22,260 bases of DNA from NCBI GenBank assembly GCA_016550485.1, contig JABXGV010000091.1, positions 1-22,260 on the forward strand, written 5' to 3'. The notes beneath the pieces are model-generated. The model had not been told where the DNA came from. It saw only the letters and a program-made list of their open reading frames with translations, and did not search any database. The DNA is from an archaeon (lineage in GTDB: Archaea; Asgardarchaeota; Hermodarchaeia; Hermodarchaeales; Hermodarchaeaceae). The first letter of the stretch is position 1. Each line of letters starts with the position of its first letter. The position numbers and the translations under genes were made by a program. Below, piece after piece: positions 6,788 to 15,450 of this stretch.

Positions 6788-8017
6788 ATGAAAACTATGC
6801 CAAGAAATATTCAAGTTGAAAAGGCATCAGTGCCACCGATTGAAAAACAACCTCTAGAAATCGTTGAAAGGAAAGGTGTTGGCCACCCAGATACTCTATT
6901 AGATGCTATTGTCGAAGAAACTGGGCGTAACCTTTGCCGCTACTACAAGAGCCAGTTTGGTCGGATTTTTCATATGAACGTCGATAAGGGAGCTCTTGCA
7001 GGAGGGCGAGCCCGAGTCGAGTTTGGGGGCGGCGAAATGCTTGAGCCAATCTATATCTGCGTTGTCGGACGAGCTACAACAGAAGTCCTAGACAAAGATG
7101 GTACAATAACCTACGTCCCTTATGGGAAAATTGCACTAGACTCCATCAAGCATACATTGAAAGATACACTAAGAAACCTTGATCCCCTGCAGCATGTATT
7201 AATGGACTACCGCATAAAATCAGGTTCTGCGGATCTTACCACTGTTTTCGATGGCGCTGGTGAGGCAATCCCTCGAGCAAATGATACTAGCTTTGGCGTT
7301 GGATTTGCACCCCTCTCCGAAACTGAGCAAATAGTCTTCCAGACTGAAAAACTACTCAACTCTGACAAGTTCAAGCGAAAACATCCTGAGGTAGGCGAAG
7401 ATATCAAAGTCATGGGTCTCCGCACTGATAACAAAATACAGCTCACTGTAGCTGCTGCTATCATTGCCAAGTACACCCAAGACAAGGATCACTACGCAGG
7501 CGTAATCACCGATATCAAAAATGCAACAATCGACCAAGCTGTGAAGCTAACAGACCGAGAGGTTTTAGCCGAGATTAACACAGCAGACCGACCCAGAGAG
7601 AACTTGTTTTACCTCACTATCACTGGAACATCAGCTGAGATGGGTGACGACGCTGGAGTTGGTCGCGGTAACCGAGGAAACGGCCTTATCACACCATGCA
7701 GACCAATGAGCCTAGAAGCTACTGCTGGTAAGAACCCAGTTAATCATAGTGGTAAACTGTACAACGTTTTGGCTCAACGTGCTGCAGAGCGCATTATAAA
7801 AGAGGAAGCGGGAGTCTCAGAAGCTTACGTTAAAATCCTCAGCCGAATAGGGCACCCATTAGATCAGCCTCTTGTTGCATCAGCTGAATTAGTTGTTGCA
7901 GACGGTGCTTCTTGGAAATCAGTGCGTGATAATGTTGCTGCAATTGTTGACGCTGAGATCGCTAGCGTGAGCACACTTCAAGACTTGATTATTGATGGAA
8001 AGATTCCACTCTTCTAG
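6788..8017 (+). CDS. mat: S-adenosylmethionine synthetase, archaeal type
   Basis: This enzyme makes S-adenosylmethionine from methionine and ATP in the cytoplasm, supplying all methylation. It belongs to the archaeal MAT family, which is highly divergent from bacterial MetK. Diagnostic stretches are IVERKGVGHPDTLLDAI near the N-terminus, DKGALAGGRARVEFGGGEM, SADLTTVFDG, ANDTSFGVGFAPLSETE, and the nearly invariant DDAGVGRGNRGNGLITPCRP followed by SLEATAGKNPVNHSGKLY. The 409-residue length is normal for the family. The first ATG (6788) and an in-frame ATG nine bases later are both usable; family members usually begin close to the second (MPRNI). A TATA-like ttcttaaaaaa about 30-40 bases upstream predicts a very short leader. 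No methionine-cycle neighbours are seen. Confidence 0.95.
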   Translation: MKTMPRNIQVEKASVPPIEKQPLEIVERKGVGHPDTLLDAIVEETGRNLCRYYKSQFGRIFHMNVDKGALAGGRARVEFGGGEMLEPIYICVVGRATTEVLDKDGTITYVPYGKIALDSIKHTLKDTLRNLDPLQHVLMDYRIKSGSADLTTVFDGAGEAIPRANDTSFGVGFAPLSETEQIVFQTEKLLNSDKFKRKHPEVGEDIKVMGLRTDNKIQLTVAAAIIAKYTQDKDHYAGVITDIKNATIDQAVKLTDREVLAEINTADRPRENLFYLTITGTSAEMGDDAGVGRGNRGNGLITPCRPMSLEATAGKNPVNHSGKLYNVLAQRAAERIIKEEAGVSEAYVKILSRIGHPLDQPLVASAELVVADGASWKSVRDNVAAIVDAEIASVSTLQDLIIDGKIPLF

Positions 8018-8109
8018 AATTTGAACTCGCCCTTGACGATTTCTGCAAACTAGTGTGTAAAAAACTCAGTCCAATTCCTTCAGAAGGCAACAAGTTAGTG
8101 TTAGATGCC

Positions 8110-8313
8110 TTATGCGCCAGCTGCAACCAGGATAAGCTGGAGCCCTAGACTGCTAGATAGGGCAATCAGGAGTATAGCTACAACTAGTTTTAGCCAAGAT
8201 AGCTGGCGTGACTTCTCAACATGAAACACAAGCCAAATTCCAATGAGCGCTGCACAAAGAAGTAGAAGTAGACCATAAACAGGATAATATGGAAGAAATG
8301 GAGCCCATTGCAT
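8110..8313 (-). CDS. small two-span membrane protein
   Basis: A 67-residue protein with two hydrophobic segments (about 11-30 and 41-63) separated by a short polar loop, HVEKSRQLSW, consistent with a helical hairpin in the membrane. I do not recognise the family. The ATG is preceded by ggtga about nine bases upstream, a good archaeal Shine-Dalgarno match, which supports translation. It lies 66 bases downstream of the 8380-9132 gene on the same strand and may share its transcript. It converges on the SAM synthetase gene across about 90 bases with nothing else evident. Confidence 0.55.
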   Translation of the reverse strand: MQWAPFLPYYPVYGLLLLLCAALIGIWLVFHVEKSRQLSWLKLVVAILLIALSSSLGLQLILVAAGA

Positions 8314-8379
8314 TACTTATTCACCTTGCCCTGAGGGAGAGAGCCTAACTGGTTTTATTGTTTTTGGTTGTGATGCTTG

Positions 8380-9132
8380 TTAGGCGATAAATGTGTGTTC
8401 TCGTTGAAAATCCATATCATCGATAATGAGAGCACGATGAAGTCGCCCTCTACGTTTCGTTTTCAGTCGAAGCTCTGTTGATGATAGTTGTTCACGGTTG
8501 TCAGGAAATACTAATTCGTCAATTAAGTACAAGTTGACAAGTCTTAGAGAAGAGAAGTAGGCAGGGATATTTTCTTTAAAATCAGGGACTAATAGTGGTA
8601 ACAATTCCTCTAAGAAGTTTGATCCCGCGGGAATTTTGGTGCTGCTGAACTTTAGCTGGTCTTCTAAAGGAATTTCCTTCCGTGCTGAGGGGAGTTTTGT
8701 CTTAGATTTATGGGCCCAGCCAGTCTCTGCAGAAAGATTGCAGAAAAGAAAAGCGACCTCACCAATCTGCTCATAGAGGGAGATCAGATTGTTCTTTGCG
8801 TAGGTCCCAGATAATGCGGTCTGGTAGAGCTGGGTTCTCTTTTTTCTAGTAAAGGGCACTACTGTTATTCCAGTTGAATAAACAGCATCATCTAGGGGTT
8901 CGTACCCTAGTATAACTCCCGAAACGCTAAGGAATTCGGTTGGAACTAGTTTCAGTAGAATTGAGCCAAAGAAGTCTTGAAATTGGTAGTTTGACTTCAC
9001 CTTTACTTTCCCTGCTTTGGTGACTGATATTTCAGCTGCAGGCCCGTCGTAGTCGCCTTTCCCGTAGCGGAGGAAAGTACGGTGTAAAGCTTCGTCATGT
9101 ATTCCTCTGAGAATTTTTAGTATATGATGCAT
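8380..9132 (-). CDS. conserved-looking archaeal protein of unknown function
   Basis: A soluble protein of about 250 residues with no signal peptide or membrane span, and a family I cannot name. It opens with a helix followed by ALHRTFLRYGKGDYDGP and beta-strand-like VKVKSNYQFQDFFGSILLKL, then mixed alpha/beta, and ends in a basic stretch (LRLKTKRRGRLHRALI) and an acidic tail (IIDDMDFQ). Two starts are possible: a GTG at 9144 and the ATG at 9132 used here. A TATA-like aattttaat on the minus strand (9167-9175) predicts transcription starting near 9145, so the mRNA would be leaderless at GTG or have about 12 bases before ATG. It diverges from the signal peptidase gene. Confidence 0.65.
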   Translation of the reverse strand: MHHILKILRGIHDEALHRTFLRYGKGDYDGPAAEISVTKAGKVKVKSNYQFQDFFGSILLKLVPTEFLSVSGVILGYEPLDDAVYSTGITVVPFTRKKRTQLYQTALSGTYAKNNLISLYEQIGEVAFLFCNLSAETGWAHKSKTKLPSARKEIPLEDQLKFSSTKIPAGSNFLEELLPLLVPDFKENIPAYFSSLRLVNLYLIDELVFPDNREQLSSTELRLKTKRRGRLHRALIIDDMDFQREHTFIA

Positions 9133-9166
9133 AACAGACGCCACTCAACTTTAGTAAGGAAACCGC

Positions 9167-9175
9167 ATTAAAATT
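9167..9175 (-). promoter_or_regulatory. TATA box for the 8380-9132 gene
   Basis: Read on the minus strand this is aattttaat, about 23-31 bases before the GTG at 9144. That is standard archaeal TATA spacing for a start of transcription at or next to the coding start, implying leaderless or nearly leaderless expression. Confidence 0.4.
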
Positions 9176-9254
9176 GTTCTGTGTGTTGTCGCAGGAGGAT
9201 AGAATTTAAGCTGATTGTATCACTTAAAGGTTAGAAGAATATATGGGGTAAAAT

Positions 9255-9776
9255 ATGAGCAGTGGCAAAAGCAGAAAACGCGAATTAACCGAAACCATTG
9301 TGTTTTTTGTTATCGGCATAGTACTAGTCTGGGGTTTCTCCATTGGACTCCAGCTCTATCTAGGCACAGCAACGCCACTACTTGCAGTAGAGTCAGAGTC
9401 AATGGAACCCACTCTTTACCGCGGCGACCTCGTTGTCGTACGAAGGGTCGAGCCTGAAAGTCTACAAGTTGGAGACATCATCATCTTTCGAAGTTCAATG
9501 AGTGATGTTCCTGTGGTTCACAGAATAGTCGCAATTGGGTATTCAGGAGGAGTACTTCAGTTCACAACAAAGGGTGACAACAACCCATCAGTTGACCCGA
9601 ACCCTGTTCCAGAAAGTAATGTGCTCGCGAAGGTCGTCGGCAGCATTAGATATCTGGGATTCATTACATTAATCCTGATTCTCCCAGGAGGCGTATTCTT
9701 CATCGTATTTCTTATTGCGATATTCCTTCTTACCTCAATCGTTTGTGAAGGTTTTACCGAGAGGAAAGCAGAATAG
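9255..9776 (+). CDS. signal peptidase I, archaeal/ER type (S26B)
   Basis: This membrane serine protease removes signal peptides from exported proteins on the outer face of the membrane. The N-terminal span (about 13-34) is followed by the catalytic Ser49 in ESESMEPTLYRGD, then VHRIV with His89, and KGDNNPSVDP with candidate acidic residues Asp108 and Asp114. The use of His instead of the bacterial general-base Lys marks the Sec11-like ER/archaeal type. A second hydrophobic region (about 134-160) forms a C-terminal span. The length of 173 residues is normal. The ATG has ggggt five bases upstream, and aatttaag (9203-9210) could be the TATA box. Likely clients in this window include the DUF4430 protein and the secreted protein at 19714-20445. 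Confidence 0.92.
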   Translation: MSSGKSRKRELTETIVFFVIGIVLVWGFSIGLQLYLGTATPLLAVESESMEPTLYRGDLVVVRRVEPESLQVGDIIIFRSSMSDVPVVHRIVAIGYSGGVLQFTTKGDNNPSVDPNPVPESNVLAKVVGSIRYLGFITLILILPGGVFFIVFLIAIFLLTSIVCEGFTERKAE

Positions 9777-9873
9777 CAATATAATAACATCTAAAGACTT
9801 AAGCAAACAGAATTCTTTTGTAGACCCAAAATGTTGCATTCCTAAAAGAACCAAGCTTTGAGAGTGTGATAAT

Positions 9874-11130
9874 GTGACCAAGGTCAAGTTTCCCTATGGC
9901 TCAGACGAAATACAGCTAGATATTCCAGAACGAAACCTGTTAGGAATTTTAGACGCCAAGCCTGTCTCAGGGGTATCTAATCCTGCCCAAGCGGTCAGAA
10001 AGGCGGTCTTGAATCCAATTGGTACACCGCTATTGACAGATATCTCGGAAGGGAATCAAACAGTTGCGATTGTTGTCGACGACCACACACGAGGTCTGCC
10101 TTGTTCAATTCTAGTAAACCCCTTACTCGAGCAACTGCAGAAGGCTGGTATCAAGGAAGAAGACATCACAATTGTCTTTGGTACAGGAACACATCGTGCC
10201 ACCACGGCAGAGGAACAGGAGAAACTTTTGTGTGACGTTAGTTGCCAATCATTGAAGATTGAAGTACACGACTGCGATAGCGCTGATTTGGTTCCTGTTG
10301 GAAAGACATCCTACGGAACCGAAGTGGAAATCAACCGAACCTTCCACGACGCCGACCTACACATACTAACTGGCGACGTCGGATACCACTACTACGCCGG
10401 CTTCGGTGGTGGACGTAAGAGCGTCCTCCCAGCTGTCAGTGGACGTCAAACAATTAACAAGAACCATGGAATGCTAACACATCCAAAAGCCATAACAGGA
10501 AATCTCGAGGGTAATCCAATTCACCTAGATATGATGGAAGCTGCCCGCCTTGCCCGGGTTGATTTCATTGTTAACTTCGTCCGCAACTCGCAAAAAGAAG
10601 TTGTTGCGGCCTTTGCTGGTGACCTTGAGCAAGCATTCATGAAAGGGGTCAGCCAGGTGGACAAGATGGGACGCGTTCCTGTTAAAGAAAAGGCAGATAT
10701 TGTCATCACCAGTTCAGGATACCCGAAAGACATTGACTTGTATCAGGCCACGAAAGCACAGGTCCATGCGCTCGGTGCTGTTCGTGATGGTGGTATCATC
10801 ATTAGCCTGCTTGAATGCCGTGAGGGAATAGGACACAAGGTCTTCGAAGAATGGGCTCACAAATACCGCTCACTAGAGGAGCTAACCCGGCAAGTTCAGA
10901 ACAATTTCATTATGGGAGGACACAAAATATTCTATGTTGCCCAAGCAGCGGCACGAGTGAAGCTCTTCCTAGTTTCAGCCCTTGATCCGAAAGAAACACA
11001 AGAATATTATTACATGACACCATTCAAGACTGCTAACGACGCTCTCCAAGCGGCTTTTAAGGAAATGGGACGAAGCGCCACAGTCTGGGCAATGCCTCAC
11101 GGTACTCAGGTTCTTCCCTCAGCAACTTGA
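9874..11130 (+). CDS. LarA-family nickel-dependent racemase/epimerase
   Basis: A 418-residue protein of the lactate racemase LarA family, which uses a covalently bound nickel-pincer nucleotide to racemise or epimerise 2-hydroxyacids. Visible family signatures are VVDDHTRG (69-74), GTGTHR with His107, and the cofactor region YHYYAGFGGGRKSVLPAVSG with His172 and Lys182, followed by NKNHG with His198. These line up, with a shift of one or two, with His108, His174, Lys184 (pincer attachment) and His200 of Lactobacillus plantarum LarA. All four are kept, so it should be active, but the substrate could be lactate, malate, gluconate or another hydroxyacid. Cofactor-making genes larB, larC and larE are not in the window. 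The start is GTG with only a weak Shine-Dalgarno sequence. Confidence 0.88.
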   Translation: MTKVKFPYGSDEIQLDIPERNLLGILDAKPVSGVSNPAQAVRKAVLNPIGTPLLTDISEGNQTVAIVVDDHTRGLPCSILVNPLLEQLQKAGIKEEDITIVFGTGTHRATTAEEQEKLLCDVSCQSLKIEVHDCDSADLVPVGKTSYGTEVEINRTFHDADLHILTGDVGYHYYAGFGGGRKSVLPAVSGRQTINKNHGMLTHPKAITGNLEGNPIHLDMMEAARLARVDFIVNFVRNSQKEVVAAFAGDLEQAFMKGVSQVDKMGRVPVKEKADIVITSSGYPKDIDLYQATKAQVHALGAVRDGGIIISLLECREGIGHKVFEEWAHKYRSLEELTRQVQNNFIMGGHKIFYVAQAAARVKLFLVSALDPKETQEYYYMTPFKTANDALQAAFKEMGRSATVWAMPHGTQVLPSAT

Positions 11131-11164
11131 TACCGAGTATAACTAGACGATATTACCCGTTCCA

Positions 11165-12343
11165 TTAAAATATAGTGACTGGAGGGATTAGAAGAATTGG
11201 CAGTAGAAAAGAGAGGAGGCCAACGATTTTTCTGCCTGTGCTGAGAGGGGAAACATCATCAATAGGACCCGGGTGTCGACCGTAGAATAGAAAGAAAGCA
11301 ATAATTGCCATGAATATTTGCCCTGCCAAAATTAGGATGAAAACGGCGATGTAAGACACGATTTTGTGGTACTTGTGACCAAACAACGCACGGGAGACAT
11401 GACCACCATCAAGCTGCCCTATTGGACAATAATTCAGCCCAGTAATTATGAAACCAAGCCACCCCGCGATGAAGATAGGATGCGCTAGAACGCTGCCACT
11501 GATGCCCATAAGGTCAGTGATGAAAGTGATTAATAGAGGGTCTGGAATGCTTGATAACCCAAGGCCCAGTGTTGCCAAATAACTTTGCAATTCAGGTGTG
11601 ACTGGAGGGCTAAGCATTAACCCAACGACAACAGCTACACATGCGATTAGGAATCCTACAACAGGACCACTAATACCGAGGTCGAAGAGACTATCTCGTG
11701 TAGGAGGAGGTGTTCGTTGAAGGATAACAGCTCCAAAGGTTCCGTAGAAAAGACCTGGGATGAAGTAAGGGAGGGAGGTTTCCATTCCGTGGCTGTGGCT
11801 AGAGAAGACATGACCCAATTCATGGATTCCGATTATTGATAGTATAGCTGCAGCATAAAGAAATGTAATAACTATTATTGGGAAAGGATTTGAAGGAAAG
11901 CCCAGGACGAATAGTTGAGCGGGGCTGCTAGCGAAAGACCAACCAGCGATGAGAACTGTTACAACTGTTGCTATGAAGAGTGCTAAGCTAACACGATAAC
12001 TGCCTTTCTTTCGCGGTGGAGGTGCTGGTACTAGAATAATGACAGTCTCGTATTCACCTGTTCCCTCAAAGATTTCCATCCGACGAAAGGCAGCGAGCAC
12101 CTTGTAAGGTTTCAGGCGCTCAGCTAGGCGCGCGGAACGTTCTTTGATTTGCGCGTCCTTTTCTATGATGAAACGGGGTATATTATCACGTGGGTCGACA
12201 TAGACATGGGTGACGGTGAACTCTTCCTTGACAATGTCGCGGAGTTCTAGAAGAACTGTATCGAGACCTGAAGCCATTCTTTTGGGTTCTTCTGATGATT
12301 CAGGCTGTTGATTCGAGCCTGATGGACCGTTCTCTTCGAGCAC
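11165..12343 (-). CDS. site-2 protease family intramembrane metallopeptidase (M50)
   Basis: This intramembrane zinc protease cuts substrates inside the lipid bilayer. A cytosolic N-terminal region (1 to about 113) of mixed alpha/beta character precedes about seven membrane segments. The zinc-binding HELGH (His174, Glu175, His178) and the second motif NYCPIGQLDGGH (Asp312) are both present, so it should be active. Its soluble N-terminal domain without a PDZ unit is typical of archaeal S2P relatives. Substrates cannot be told from sequence; membrane-bound regulators or signal-peptide remnants are the usual ones. The start is GTG at 12343, with ggtga about seven bases upstream; an overlapping ATG two bases earlier is out of frame. 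The gene diverges from the acetyltransferase gene, and a single near-palindromic ctcataaag-type AT element at 12388-12397 may serve both promoters. Confidence 0.92.
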   Translation of the reverse strand: MLEENGPSGSNQQPESSEEPKRMASGLDTVLLELRDIVKEEFTVTHVYVDPRDNIPRFIIEKDAQIKERSARLAERLKPYKVLAAFRRMEIFEGTGEYETVIILVPAPPPRKKGSYRVSLALFIATVVTVLIAGWSFASSPAQLFVLGFPSNPFPIIVITFLYAAAILSIIGIHELGHVFSSHSHGMETSLPYFIPGLFYGTFGAVILQRTPPPTRDSLFDLGISGPVVGFLIACVAVVVGLMLSPPVTPELQSYLATLGLGLSSIPDPLLITFITDLMGISGSVLAHPIFIAGWLGFIITGLNYCPIGQLDGGHVSRALFGHKYHKIVSYIAVFILILAGQIFMAIIAFFLFYGRHPGPIDDVSPLSTGRKIVGLLSFLLPILLIPPVTIF

Positions 12344-12446
12344 ATTAATTCACCGACACACAATTAGGAGCCCAGCTGTGGATATTACTCATAAAGTTTT
12401 CCAAACCGACACCTTCCTTTCGAGGATTTTGAAGGTAGATTTTTAG

Positions 12447-12974
12447 GTGAATCAGCGAATTCTGAATATACTGATTCCTATGACTCAGTTGCGGAGCTTC
12501 ACATTCAGAAGAGCGGATGCCGCGGATATTCTGCAGGTTATGCAGATTAATCTAGAAACCTTACCAGAGAATTATCCTGAATTCTTCTTCAGAGACCTCC
12601 TCAATAAATTCCCTGAATCCTTCTTTGTCGCTGAATCAGAGGGTAAGCTCATAGGGTACATAATGTGTCGAATGGAGGGTGGTATCTCTAATTTTAGCAT
12701 AAGTTGGGTTAGGAAAGGGCACATAGTCAGCGTGACAGTGTTGCCTCAATACCGACGGCGAGGCGTGGGCACCGAGCTGATAACTCGCGCGATTAACGCC
12801 ATGGCGGAATGCTATGATGCAAAGGAAGTTATATTAGAAGTACGTGTATCCAATACTCCGGCCATCGCCATTTATGGCAAGCTGAAGTTCAGCCAAATTC
12901 GTACTATCCGATCCTACTATCGTGACGGCGAAGACGCTCTTCTGATGGCAATTCAAACGGCGAACTCACATTAG
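12447..12974 (+). CDS. GNAT N-acetyltransferase, RimI/Ard1-like
   Basis: A 175-residue GNAT-fold protein. The core acetyl-CoA motif is VTVLPQYRRRGVGTELI (about residues 96-112), with the Q/R-x-x-G-x-G loop that binds the pyrophosphate. It is followed by LEVRVSNTPAIAIYGKLKF, the RimI/Ard1 hallmark with the Asn and Tyr used in catalysis and CoA binding. Archaeal members acetylate protein N-termini. The sequence ISWVRKGHIVSV has the spacing of the substrate-binding strand region. The GTG start is preceded by gaaggtag about 10 bases upstream; an in-frame ATG at 12480 would give a 164-residue protein but has no Shine-Dalgarno sequence. It lies just upstream of the cation antiporter gene and may share its transcript. 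Confidence 0.85.
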   Translation: MNQRILNILIPMTQLRSFTFRRADAADILQVMQINLETLPENYPEFFFRDLLNKFPESFFVAESEGKLIGYIMCRMEGGISNFSISWVRKGHIVSVTVLPQYRRRGVGTELITRAINAMAECYDAKEVILEVRVSNTPAIAIYGKLKFSQIRTIRSYYRDGEDALLMAIQTANSH

Positions 12975-13010
12975 ATTCAATCACAAACTGATGTTATAGC
13001 AGGCTTGGAA

Positions 13011-14204
13011 ATGACAGCAGACAAAATCTCCTCTAAAAGCCGAATTGAAGTCGCTGATGAAGAACTGCACAAAGTCTTTCACGTATCGAAAAAAGAAGTT
13101 GCTTTTGCAGTAGCGCTATTAGCGTTCTACATCATAACGCTTCTCTTCCTCAGTACCAACGTTATCTTACTTATCATAGCAGGAATGAGTTTCTCGCTTT
13201 GGTTAACTTTTCGCGCGTCACATTGGGCTATTGATGGCCTAGAAACCCTAGGTATCTACGCGGGGATCAGCGCATACACAATCGGCGTCCTTTCCAGCTT
13301 AGCCAGTAACACCCCAGAGGCAGTGATTAGCGCTCTCACAGCCATGCGAGGTCTCGCCACAGCTCAAATGAAGTTGGTTGAAATTGCTGTCCTTAGTGTG
13401 GTAATGGCAGCTGGATTTAACATCCTCCTCCTTGGATTTGTCGTGGTAGTCGCTGCACGTAAAGAAGGGCTGCTTAAAGTGCCAGCTGAAGTCATAAAAG
13501 ACGACGCAGACCTCATTAGATGGACGATTGTAGCAATGGCCCTGCTCTTTGCACTAGGCTTACTCCACTACATCGCTGCCATTGAAAGTGGCACCCCCTT
13601 TGAGAGTATTCCATTCCCCGCAATAGCAGGTTTGATGATGGTAATCTCCTATATTATCTACGCAGCATATTCGATATCAAAGAAGGCTCCGCGTTCCAGT
13701 GAAATCGCTCAACCGCACCGCGGGAAACGAACATCTGTGATACTCGCGATTATCGGTTTTATCGGTATTTTCATCGCAGGTTATATCCTAACTGACGCTA
13801 TTGAGCGGATTTTCCTCCACATTCCTTTCGACGCATACGGTATAGTCGGGGATCAACAAATTGCAATAATGGCTATGATTATAGGGGCGGCTGGTGCTGT
13901 CCCAGAACACGGCATTGCACTGATTGCTGCGGCAAAGGACAAGGCGGGTATTGCCATAGGAAACACTCTAGGGGGTACAACTCAAGTGCTTCTGCTCATC
14001 GTCGGCGGGGTTTCACTTGCGTTATTCCCCTTCGGTGGTTTACCCCTCAAAGCAGAGGTTCTTCTACAGTTCGCGACAGCAGCAGGTAGTCTATGGTTCT
14101 TGAAACGAGCCATGACTGACGATCAGCGTGTAGATATTTTCGAAGGTGTGATGATTTTACTTATGCAAGCCTTTGTTTTTGTCTTAATCCTGACACCAAT
14201 TTAG
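13011..14204 (+). CDS. calcium/cation antiporter (CaCA family)
   Basis: An integral membrane protein of about 397 residues with roughly ten to eleven hydrophobic segments and two inverted alpha-repeats, as in Na+/Ca2+ and H+/Ca2+ exchangers. Repeat one is VLSSLASNTPEAVISAL (Pro102, Glu103); repeat two is GAAGAVPEHGIALIAAAKDK (Pro298, Glu299) followed by GNTLGGTTQVLLL. The two glutamates next to proline are the expected ion ligands. Between the halves lies a hydrophilic loop (about 223-241). Repeat two departs from the usual GS-x-x-x-N pattern (GGTTQ here), so ion selectivity is uncertain. I chose ATG 13011 over TTG 13005. It exports Ca2+ or a related cation, probably in exchange for Na+ or H+. 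Confidence 0.85.
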   Translation: MTADKISSKSRIEVADEELHKVFHVSKKEVAFAVALLAFYIITLLFLSTNVILLIIAGMSFSLWLTFRASHWAIDGLETLGIYAGISAYTIGVLSSLASNTPEAVISALTAMRGLATAQMKLVEIAVLSVVMAAGFNILLLGFVVVVAARKEGLLKVPAEVIKDDADLIRWTIVAMALLFALGLLHYIAAIESGTPFESIPFPAIAGLMMVISYIIYAAYSISKKAPRSSEIAQPHRGKRTSVILAIIGFIGIFIAGYILTDAIERIFLHIPFDAYGIVGDQQIAIMAMIIGAAGAVPEHGIALIAAAKDKAGIAIGNTLGGTTQVLLLIVGGVSLALFPFGGLPLKAEVLLQFATAAGSLWFLKRAMTDDQRVDIFEGVMILLMQAFVFVLILTPI

Positions 14205-14306
14205 AAGGATTACTTGGTAAGAACATCAACGTCTTCAGCAAAACCTTAAATGAGTTCAAGCTAAATCCAGTTTAGTGATTAGCCGTTTCTACAGTGGGGA
14301 AAGATT

Positions 14307-15020
14307 GTGTCATTAGAGACTATTCAGGGTAGTCTGATTCAGATGGCTTCGACCATCCTAAATCGACTAGGTTTGCCAGCGCCATCAAATCTATCTCCAG
14401 GTATAGATTTGACCCGTTACAGTCCTTGCAACCACGTTGTTATTGTTCACCTAGATAACTTTGGGCTACTTGAGGTTGCGATGCACAAACCTCAATTCCT
14501 TTTAAAAGAAAGCAAGACAATGCTCGCTCTAGAGACTACGAATGGTTACGCTGCCAACGTTACAAAAGAGCTAATCTATGGGAATCTAGAGGAGCCATTC
14601 AACCTATTTTCGTTTATAGTTCAACAAGGAAAAACCGCCGTTGTTGTAGATAGAGAAGAGCAGCGTAGCACAGCGGGAACCGCTACATTCACACCCGCTG
14701 ACACTGATATGCGAGTCTACATTGAGACAGCGAAACTATTAAACAGATCAGATCTGCTTCTCATCCACTTTCTAGATTATGATAAGCTTCTTCAACAACA
14801 TTCAACGCGTCCACCCCTTGAGCTAGCTCAGAAACTCCTTCATAGGACTGACCGGTGGCTTCTTGGATTCTACAAACAAGCAGTCCCACACACACTATTT
14901 CTTGTTCTAGGAAACAAGGGACAACGAGATTATGGTATTAAATATGAGGACAAATATGAGCAATGGGCGAAGGCTAATCTGCCTATCTGCCTAGTGATTT
15001 ACAAGGGGTCAGAAGGTTGA
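14307..15020 (+). CDS. degenerate alkaline-phosphatase-superfamily-like protein
   Basis: A 237-residue soluble protein. Its layout follows the alkaline phosphatase/nucleotide pyrophosphatase fold: HVVIVHLDNFG (43-53), where active members have a strand ending in a metal-binding Asp-Gly; a loop about 77-93; LLLIHFLDYDKLLQQH (150-165), like the usual D-x(n)-H ligand stretch; a helix with Asp182; and TLFLVLGNKGQ (196-206), where active enzymes have a strand ending in Asp-His-Gly. Here Asp-His-Gly is replaced by Asn-Lys-Gly and the nucleophile region is not recognisable, so I infer a non-catalytic relative. The family assignment comes from pattern alone. The GTG start follows gtgggg; ccttaaatg at about 14243-14251 may be the TATA box. 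Six bases separate it from the next membrane-protein gene, and Get3 follows, suggesting one operon. Confidence 0.45.
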   Translation: MSLETIQGSLIQMASTILNRLGLPAPSNLSPGIDLTRYSPCNHVVIVHLDNFGLLEVAMHKPQFLLKESKTMLALETTNGYAANVTKELIYGNLEEPFNLFSFIVQQGKTAVVVDREEQRSTAGTATFTPADTDMRVYIETAKLLNRSDLLLIHFLDYDKLLQQHSTRPPLELAQKLLHRTDRWLLGFYKQAVPHTLFLVLGNKGQRDYGIKYEDKYEQWAKANLPICLVIYKGSEG

Positions 15021-15026
15021 TTTTCT

Positions 15027-15386
15027 ATGACCGCTAAAACTGACAAACAAGATGATAAAGTTCAACCTACAGAATTAACTGATCCTACCGCGACTATTTT
15101 ATTTGTAGTTTTCGTTGGGATTTTGGGCTATCTCTTACTTGCAAGTACAGTAGGGCTTTACCCGTGGTTTCTTGTCCTAGGGACGATTGCGTTCTTCCCG
15201 ACTTGGGATGCGATAATTACTTTTCTCGTACTTCTAGTCGTTATGTTCTTGTCACTAATTGGTGGTCTTGTTAGAATGCGCTACTCTATAATTCTAGTAG
15301 GCATCGTCGCGGTGGTTGCGGTTTTTCTCATCACCTTCTATACACTGCTTCTCGTCAGTGGGTTCATGACACCCATTCCACCCTGA
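15027..15386 (+). CDS. small multi-span membrane protein
   Basis: A 119-residue protein with a polar N-terminus (1-20) and three or four hydrophobic segments (about 22-40, 45-57, 61-80 and 86-111). No family is recognised. It starts six bases after the previous gene with gaagg overlapping that gene's end, so coupled translation is likely. The Get3 gene starts 64 bases downstream on the same strand. The C-terminus is a span followed by the short tail TPIPP, similar to the PLPP end of the microprotein after Get3; the meaning of this is unknown. Confidence 0.7.
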   Translation: MTAKTDKQDDKVQPTELTDPTATILFVVFVGILGYLLLASTVGLYPWFLVLGTIAFFPTWDAIITFLVLLVVMFLSLIGGLVRMRYSIILVGIVAVVAVFLITFYTLLLVSGFMTPIPP

Positions 15387-15450
15387 TATTACACAAGAGC
15401 ACAAGAATAAAGTGTTACTACAATTGATTCTGTGGATGGAGATTACGACC

